This document shows, in pieces, positions 23,983 through 28,811 of a stretch of 28,811 nt of DNA. The number at the start of each line of letters is the position of its first letter. Position 1 is the first letter of the stretch. This DNA comes from DASUTB01 sp036374835 (GTDB lineage Bacteria; Actinomycetota; Actinomycetes; Jiangellales; Jiangellaceae). The translations under genes were made by a program, and so were the position numbers. Under the pieces are notes generated by a model that was not told the origin of the DNA, made no database searches, and saw nothing but the letters and a program-made list of their open reading frames with translations. The stretch is taken from positions 1-28,811 of the forward strand of contig DASUTB010000051.1 of NCBI GenBank assembly GCA_036374835.1, written 5' to 3'.

Positions 23983-24764
23983 TCCTGTACCGCCATGCCT
24001 CGTTCGGATAGAGAAAGATCCCCCGCCATATCTTCGACGACGGCGAGGACAACTTCAGACAGTCGATCCCGAATGAAGAAGTGACCACCCGTGATAGTTC
24101 TAAGCGTGAATTCACGAGTCGTCTCCCGACCCCATGGCCGAATTCTCTCGGGTCCAGCTATCGGGTCGTCAGATCCCGCGAAAGCGCTGATTGAGCATTC
24201 GAGCGGAGCGTCAAAGACAAGAGTAGCCCGTTCAGCTAACCGTAGATCAGCGCGGATCGTAGGCAAAAGCGTTGCAATTAGACCGGAGTGATCGAGCAGA
24301 TCTTGCGGCAATCCGCCAAGACGAGCGATGTGCTCGACGAGTGCGGCATCGCTCATCTCATGCACTTTGAGCCAATCACTCACCGCAGGAGCCGGTGTGG
24401 CCGAAAGGAAAAGCCTACGAGGTAGATCGGTACCAGACCTGCGCCACCTATGCGCGAGTGCGAACGCAATCCTTGCCCCCATACTGTGGCCAAACACGTA
24501 GTATGGAGTCACGAGATGCGGATTTAGTTCCGGATCGAGGATGTCGAGCAACTCCACCATCTCGCGAAATGGAGCCTCCTTGAGGCGGTTTTCCCTGCCG
24601 GGCAACTGCACGATGCAACATTGAACTGACGGCGGCATCAGCGCCGACCATTGCGCGTACGCCGAGGCTCCGCCGCCAGCGTGGTGAAGCAACACCAACG
24701 TGGCCGCGACCGGACCCGCCGTCTCCGGCCAACGCAGCCAACTTCCCACCTTCCGCGCCTCCAT
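23970..24764 (-). CDS. Type II thioesterase (Ser nucleophile)
   Basis: 264 residues from ATG 24764. Conserved blocks: LLHHAGGGASAYAQW at about 25-39, VQLPGREN at 52-59, the nucleophile elbow VFGHSMGA with S94, Asp D199 or D200 in FAGSDDP, and His H228 in TGGHFFIRD. Such enzymes remove misloaded acyl groups from PCP arms, or release a finished amino acid from an A-PCP didomain. The frame stays open upstream to an ATG at 24989. I prefer 24764 because the length then matches the family, a good promoter (24858-24886) lies inside the extension, and the 24989 ATG falls within a palindrome. The extra 75 residues match nothing I recognise. First gene of the minus-strand arm; its end overlaps the NRPS start. 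Confidence 0.9.
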   Translation of the reverse strand: MEARKVGSWLRWPETAGPVAATLVLLHHAGGGASAYAQWSALMPPSVQCCIVQLPGRENRLKEAPFREMVELLDILDPELNPHLVTPYYVFGHSMGARIAFALAHRWRRSGTDLPRRLFLSATPAPAVSDWLKVHEMSDAALVEHIARLGGLPQDLLDHSGLIATLLPTIRADLRLAERATLVFDAPLECSISAFAGSDDPIAGPERIRPWGRETTREFTLRTITGGHFFIRDRLSEVVLAVVEDMAGDLSLSERGMAVQEWQQ

Positions 24765-24857
24765 CCGGCGGAATGTCCCTTCCACCCCGGCTCGATTGCG
24801 CCGAGAGGTCACGAGGAGGAACTGTGAAGCAAGGGACGAAACGGCTTGGTGATCGTC

Positions 24858-24886
24858 GACGGTAAGCGATCCACGTGATGCCGTCA
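24858..24886 (-). promoter_or_regulatory. Candidate sigma-70-type promoter for the thioesterase-NRPS-P450 operon
   Basis: On the minus strand TTGACG (24881-24886), a 17-nt spacer, then TACCGT (24858-24863), which fits the actinobacterial TTGACR-N17/18-TAnnnT pattern. It would give a leader of about 85-90 nt to ATG 24764. It is the best promoter match I found in the window. Confidence 0.5.
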
Positions 24887-24960
24887 AGAGGGTTTGACAA
24901 TCACGATCCGTGCTCCAGAGCACATGACGCCCCTCGCCACCGCGTTCTCCGCACATAATT

Positions 24961-24993
24961 CTATATGGCACATTTCGGAAATGCTGCATATAG
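24961..24993. promoter_or_regulatory. 33-bp interrupted palindrome, candidate operator
   Basis: Outer arms CTATATG (24961-24967) and CATATAG (24987-24993), inner arms CATTTC (24971-24976) and GAAATG (24978-24983) around a central G, with 3-nt unpaired gaps at equal positions. All 13 arm pairs match. It sits 3 nt before a plus-strand TTGACA and about 75 nt upstream of the minus-strand promoter, so a bound dimer or tetramer could control both divergent operons. Confidence 0.6.
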
Positions 24994-25125
24994 CTCTTGA
25001 CACCGGGAACGGGCTGTGGCTGTCTATCTTGAGATGGATCATCCTGGGGTGAGCCGCACGCCAGGCAGCTGGTCCATCAGTGTTTTGAGTGGCACCACAC
25101 CGTCGACGAGGTTGGCGTTCGATCG

Positions 25126-26415
25126 ATGACACAGGCTGCGGTACCCGCACGAGTGCAGTATCGCGTGCCAATAATGACGACGGCGCAAGGCATAAGCGCG
25201 TTCGGGGATGCATTCGCGAGTGTTGCAATGCCGTTGCTTGTGCTGCAGATAAGCGGCCAAGTGGCCCTTATGGGTCTTACTGTTTCTCTCAGCGTCATCG
25301 GACGGCTGGTGACCGGCGTCGTTGCCGGTGGAGTCGTAGATCGTTTCGATCGGCGGCAGCTTGTCGTCGTGACCGAGGCGGCCGACTTCGTCTTGGCCGG
25401 GTCTATTCCCGTTGCCTGGCTGTTGCTCCCCGAAGACCAATGGCTGGCGGTAGCGATGATCCAGATCCTCGTGGTCGTCACCCTGTCTTCCGTTGTATCG
25501 ACGATTCACGATGTCGCCCTTCGCACCCTCATGCCAACACTCGCCGGTCGAGACCGGCTGCTAGTCGTCAATGCACGGGTCACGACTGTAACCGAGATAA
25601 CGTACGGCGTGGGTCCAGCTGTCGCTGGCGTCGTCGTGGCTTTGGCCGGCGCGCAATTGGCTATTGGCGTCAATGCCGTCACATTCGCAATATCGGCAGG
25701 CCTTTTCTGCATGCTTCGTCTTCCGCACGCCGGTAGGGCAGTCGCGGTGACCGCGAAGGGCGGCAACCGCGGCGTCGGGCTGCGTTACGTGTGGAGTCAT
25801 CCCTTCCTGCGCCCGCTCTTGGTGATGGAGTTGGTAAACACCCTCTTGGTCGCGGGCGTCGTAACCCTCTTCATCTACTACTTGAGGGTGGGCATCGGAG
25901 AGGGACCGATCTCCGTCGGTCTTGTGCTAAGCCTAGCCAGCGTGGGCGCGCTAGCCGCATCGCTGTGCGTAGCACCCGCTCGCAAGCGCTTCGGCTATGG
26001 GCGAGTCTGGCTTGGCGGCGTCGCGCTGGAAGGAGCAGCGCTCTGCTTCGTTGCGCTCCACCAGTCGCTGACTGCACTCGCCGTCTTGGCCGTCGTGTTC
26101 GCGATGGGCAACGTCACGTGCGCAATCGTCGGGTCTACCGTCCGCCAACTCGCGACGCCCGATCCCATTCTTGGCCGTGTTACTGCCGCCACAATGACCG
26201 TCCTGCTTTCGGCCGAAGCGGTTGGCGTGCTCGGCGTAACGATATCGGCCCAGCTTCTTCCCGTGGTGGCGATATTCGTCGCCGTCGGCGCAGCATGCAT
26301 TTGTTGGGCAGCCGTCGGTCTCTTCACTGCTGTGGGGCGTACAGACCCCTCGCAGGATGCCAATCTCGGCGTATTTCCCCGTACGCCAGAAGGTGTAACG
26401 GGAGGCTCGCTGTGA
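25126..26415 (+). CDS. Major facilitator superfamily exporter
   Basis: 429 residues with about 12 hydrophobic helices. The loop between helices 2 and 3 carries GGVVDRFDRRQLVVVTEAAD, the MFS motif-A equivalent of the MFS_3/enterobactin-exporter-like group (G-x-x-x-D-R-x-x-R-R). The ARVTTVTEITYGVGPAVAG segment in helix 5 is also typical of this subgroup. A soluble C-terminal tail starts after the last helix, at about residue 405. It probably exports the product or an intermediate of the cluster. The start ATG at 25126 has only a distant GAGG. Its stop overlaps the LanB-like start by one base (TGATG), so the two are translationally coupled, tying the LanB step to the same pathway. Confidence 0.92.
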   Translation: MTQAAVPARVQYRVPIMTTAQGISAFGDAFASVAMPLLVLQISGQVALMGLTVSLSVIGRLVTGVVAGGVVDRFDRRQLVVVTEAADFVLAGSIPVAWLLLPEDQWLAVAMIQILVVVTLSSVVSTIHDVALRTLMPTLAGRDRLLVVNARVTTVTEITYGVGPAVAGVVVALAGAQLAIGVNAVTFAISAGLFCMLRLPHAGRAVAVTAKGGNRGVGLRYVWSHPFLRPLLVMELVNTLLVAGVVTLFIYYLRVGIGEGPISVGLVLSLASVGALAASLCVAPARKRFGYGRVWLGGVALEGAALCFVALHQSLTALAVLAVVFAMGNVTCAIVGSTVRQLATPDPILGRVTAATMTVLLSAEAVGVLGVTISAQLLPVVAIFVAVGAACICWAAVGLFTAVGRTDPSQDANLGVFPRTPEGVTGGSL

Positions 26416-28811
26416 TGGCACATATATACAAGGTCGGTCGGACGGCGCCGAACGTTGCGCTATCGCCAGAGTGGACGTGGGCAGTTTGGCCGTGGGTGGC
26501 TTTGCGTTCTGCCGGTTTTCCCGCTTCAAAGGTCGACGCAGTCACTGATGTTGATCTCGGCGATCAGGTCCGGAAGCTTCGCGCTGCGCTTCGTCAGCAA
26601 CGGACACGAACGGTTGAACTCGGCGGACGTGTTGAGTCCGCGAACGTCGTCGAGCCCGAGGCAGGCATTCTCGAACCGCTCAACAGTCTGATTCGCGCCA
26701 ACGAGATCGGCACGCTGGAGCACGTCCGGCAGGCCGAGCAGCGTACAAAAGAGAAGCTTTACGCGGTAGCGCGTGACGAGCTATTCCAGGAAGCCGTTCT
26801 TTGGCAGAATCGACAGGCTTATCAAAACGCGATACTACCGCTAGCCGATGGCAAGTACGCCTCTGACAACGCCCGATCACGCAGTCGACGCCTCTGGCTG
26901 GCAATGCACCTTCAACGCTACGCTCTCAAGAATGACACAATCGGCTTCTTTGGGCCCATAGCCTGGGCGAACGTCGATCCGGGCACAGCCCACGTCACTT
27001 GTAGACTTGGGCGAACCTTGCTCCGAGACCGCGCCGTCCACTTCGAAGCATGGGCGGTCGACCAGCTTGCTCGGTCCCTAGAGCGACAGCCAGCGATTCA
27101 TACTGCGCTGCGGCCCCGCAGACGGCCATCCTCCGCCATTATCGGCGGAACTCTGTTCATTCCCGGCCATCAGCCTCTAAATCTCACGTCGCCCGAAGAA
27201 CTCCTACTGCGGGCCGCCGACGGCACGCGCACGGTCCAAGCCCTGACCAGCAAGCTCGCTGATACTGAAGCGTTTCCCGATAGAACCTCCGTCAGCCGGT
27301 GCCTTGAGTCGCTTCGCAAGCGAAACATGATCGTATATGGCTTTGACATCCCCTTGGCCACCGACGCCGAGACTCTGCTCCAAGAGCAGTTGTCCGATCT
27401 TCCGGAACCCATAGGAGCCGTGGCCGACCGAACTGTGGCCGCTCTTTCCACCGCGCGCGACCAAGTTGCGCTAGCTGCAGGTGCACCAGGGATGCTCAAC
27501 ACCGCGCTCGAACGACTCGAGAACACCTTCACTCGCTTGACTGGGCAAGAAGCCGCTCGACTGCCCGGCGAAATTTATGCTGGAAGAACCCTAGTTTACG
27601 AAGACTGCATTAGAAATGTCGATGTGACACTCGGGACGGATTTCCTGAACGCCATCGGACCACCGTTGAACCTAGTCCTCCATGTCGGTCGGTGGTGCAC
27701 GTATCGCCTGGCGGCGTTGGCACGAGTCGAGATTGAGAACCTTTTCGCACGACTTGCCACGCATTCTCGCAGCGGTCGTGTACAAGCGGTAGATATCTGG
27801 CGCCACATCCCGGAGATCTTTCCATGGCTCGGCACCGATACCACCACCAACTCTTCTCTTACGAGCCAGCTCCAACAAGAACTTCAAGAGCGAATGACCA
27901 ATTGCATAGAGCTCCCCGAGAAGCGGCGTGTCCAACTGAAGTCCGGACAGCTGCAGGCGCGATTCATGGAACAGTTCGCTGCACCCGCGCCGGGTTGGCC
28001 ACATGCACGCTTTCACAGTCCCGACGTCATGATCGCGGCATCCTCCACCGAGGCGATCAAACGCGGCGACTACAGCCTGGTGCTCGGCGAGGTTCATTTC
28101 GGCACCAACACTCTCCTAGGAGCGGGTTGCGCGGACACCCACCCGGACCGTGAAGCGATGTTCGCTCGATATTGTCAGGATCTTCCGGCTAACTTCGTCC
28201 AGTTCACACCGTCACAACATTGGCGAGGAATCACGACAAGGACGCGTGCCGCATTCAACCGATCTGTCGATTGGCACGTTCAAATGTCAGACGAACTCCC
28301 TGCGGGAATAGAGCGCGACTCTTCTAGATTGGTATCTTTGGCCGAACTGGTTTTCGAGCGAGACGACCGCTCACTTCGTGTTCGGACATACGATCAACGT
28401 CTCGACGTAGATGTAATCGAATTCTTTGGCAGTGTTCTCGAGCTAGCCGTCGCCGACTCTTTCGGGCACGCCTTCGCTGGCGAGCACATACCACGTATCA
28501 CGATCGACAAGTTTGTTATCCAGCGCGAGGCATGGCGAGTTCCGATCGATTGCGTTGAACTCAGTGCGCCGTCGAACCGGGATCGTACCTATTTGAACGT
28601 TATTCGGTGGGCGGAGCAGTTCGGACTTCCGGACCGCACCTTCTACCGGGTGGCCACCGAGGGCAAGCCGATCTTTCTAGACCTCTCCAGCCCTCAGCTG
28701 GTGTCGCTGTTTGCGAAGCACGTTAGGCACGCCAAGCGAGCTGGCGCAACAACGATCCGTGTTACGGAGATGCTGCCCCAACCGGATCAGCTTTGGCTCA
28801 CTGACGGCGAT
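26415..28811 (+). CDS. LanB-like lantibiotic dehydratase / PEARL, N-terminal glutamylation domain (truncated by edge)
   Basis: 799 codons visible, open to the right edge in the last complete codon. It resembles the Lant_dehydr_N domain: RRLWLAMHLQRYALKNDTIG with FFGPIAW (about 158-184) is the variant of the RxxxRxTPFGxFAG motif used in actinobacterial LanB-like proteins. LVLGEVHFGTNTLLG lies at about 556-570, and VTEMLPQPDQLWL near the end matches the closing part of the domain. LanB enzymes use aminoacyl-tRNA, classically Glu-tRNA, to glutamylate Ser/Thr for dehydration. PEARL relatives instead add amino acids to the C-terminus of a scaffold peptide. Whether an elimination domain follows cannot be seen. 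No precursor peptide is in the window. The start ATG overlaps the exporter stop. Confidence 0.88.
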   Translation, partial: MAHIYKVGRTAPNVALSPEWTWAVWPWVALRSAGFPASKVDAVTDVDLGDQVRKLRAALRQQRTRTVELGGRVESANVVEPEAGILEPLNSLIRANEIGTLEHVRQAEQRTKEKLYAVARDELFQEAVLWQNRQAYQNAILPLADGKYASDNARSRSRRLWLAMHLQRYALKNDTIGFFGPIAWANVDPGTAHVTCRLGRTLLRDRAVHFEAWAVDQLARSLERQPAIHTALRPRRRPSSAIIGGTLFIPGHQPLNLTSPEELLLRAADGTRTVQALTSKLADTEAFPDRTSVSRCLESLRKRNMIVYGFDIPLATDAETLLQEQLSDLPEPIGAVADRTVAALSTARDQVALAAGAPGMLNTALERLENTFTRLTGQEAARLPGEIYAGRTLVYEDCIRNVDVTLGTDFLNAIGPPLNLVLHVGRWCTYRLAALARVEIENLFARLATHSRSGRVQAVDIWRHIPEIFPWLGTDTTTNSSLTSQLQQELQERMTNCIELPEKRRVQLKSGQLQARFMEQFAAPAPGWPHARFHSPDVMIAASSTEAIKRGDYSLVLGEVHFGTNTLLGAGCADTHPDREAMFARYCQDLPANFVQFTPSQHWRGITTRTRAAFNRSVDWHVQMSDELPAGIERDSSRLVSLAELVFERDDRSLRVRTYDQRLDVDVIEFFGSVLELAVADSFGHAFAGEHIPRITIDKFVIQREAWRVPIDCVELSAPSNRDRTYLNVIRWAEQFGLPDRTFYRVATEGKPIFLDLSSPQLVSLFAKHVRHAKRAGATTIRVTEMLPQPDQLWLTDGD

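Larger units (their letters stand above)
24765..25125. other. Divergent regulatory region of the cluster
   Basis: 361 nt between the thioesterase operon (minus) and the exporter-LanB operon (plus), more AT-rich than its flanks around 24955-25000. It contains a minus-strand promoter candidate (24858-24886), a 33-bp interrupted palindrome (24961-24993) and a plus-strand TTGACA at 24997-25002. The left 225 nt are also an open extension of the thioesterase frame. Confidence 0.6.

Noticed and set aside
24990..25125. Plus-strand TTGACA at 24997-25002 considered as a full promoter for the exporter
   Set aside because: No TAnnnT hexamer at 16-19 nt spacing; kept only as context for the palindrome.
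24765..25125. Search for a RiPP precursor peptide in the divergent region
   Set aside because: No short frame with a ribosome site and Ser/Thr/Cys-rich core was found.
1..28811. tRNA/rRNA genes, CRISPR arrays, insertion sequences, transposases or attachment sites
   Set aside because: None seen: no regularly spaced repeats, no transposase or integrase motifs, and no tRNA-like cloverleaf that I could recognise by eye.

Overview
The window reads as actinobacterial chromosome. It has high GC with G/C-rich third codon positions, frequent GTG/TTG starts, an actinobacterial-type succinate dehydrogenase whose membrane subunit is a single five-helix protein, and a protein of the mycothiol-dependent maleylpyruvate isomerase family (mycothiol is an actinobacterial thiol). 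I cannot name the genus.

Left part (1-11823, all minus strand): a peptide/dipeptide-type ABC importer operon read right to left as substrate-binding lipoprotein, DppB-like permease with an extra membrane block, DppC-like permease, DppD-like ATPase, a 19-codon ATGA-coupled mini-ORF born from a junction duplication, and DppF-like ATPase. Two large FtsX/MacB-type permease genes follow directly; the second runs off the left edge. A three-hairpin stretch separates the binding-protein gene from the permeases.

Middle (11824-16003): a divergent promoter region holding inverted repeats and two short ORFs with strong Shine-Dalgarno sequences, then a plus-strand succinate dehydrogenase operon (membrane anchor, flavoprotein, iron-sulfur subunit). 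The two intergenic gaps of this operon carry related structured elements: an identical 17-nt left segment followed by a long hairpin, each ending just before the Shine-Dalgarno of the next gene.

Right part (16004-28811): base composition drops, rare codons including TTA appear, and a specialised-metabolite gene cluster begins. The plus-strand operon encodes an EntD/Sfp-type phosphopantetheinyl transferase, a DinB/maleylpyruvate-isomerase-like protein, a divergent serine hydroxymethyltransferase-like PLP enzyme and a stand-alone thioesterase whose nucleophile is Cys. It converges, with a 20-bp tail overlap, on a minus-strand operon of a Ser-type type II thioesterase, an adenylation-carrier (A-PCP) didomain NRPS and two tandem paralogous cytochromes P450. 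A divergent region with a 33-bp interrupted palindrome separates that operon from a plus-strand MFS exporter and a LanB-like lantibiotic dehydratase/PEARL N-terminal protein that runs off the right edge.

Inferred logic: the transferase arms the carrier domain, the A domain loads an amino acid (hand-read code suggests an aliphatic side chain), the P450s and PLP enzyme modify or supply it, one thioesterase edits and the Cys one transfers or releases, and the LanB-like protein adds a tRNA-dependent RiPP-type step before export. No precursor peptide, regulator or condensation domain is visible, so the cluster continues to the right.
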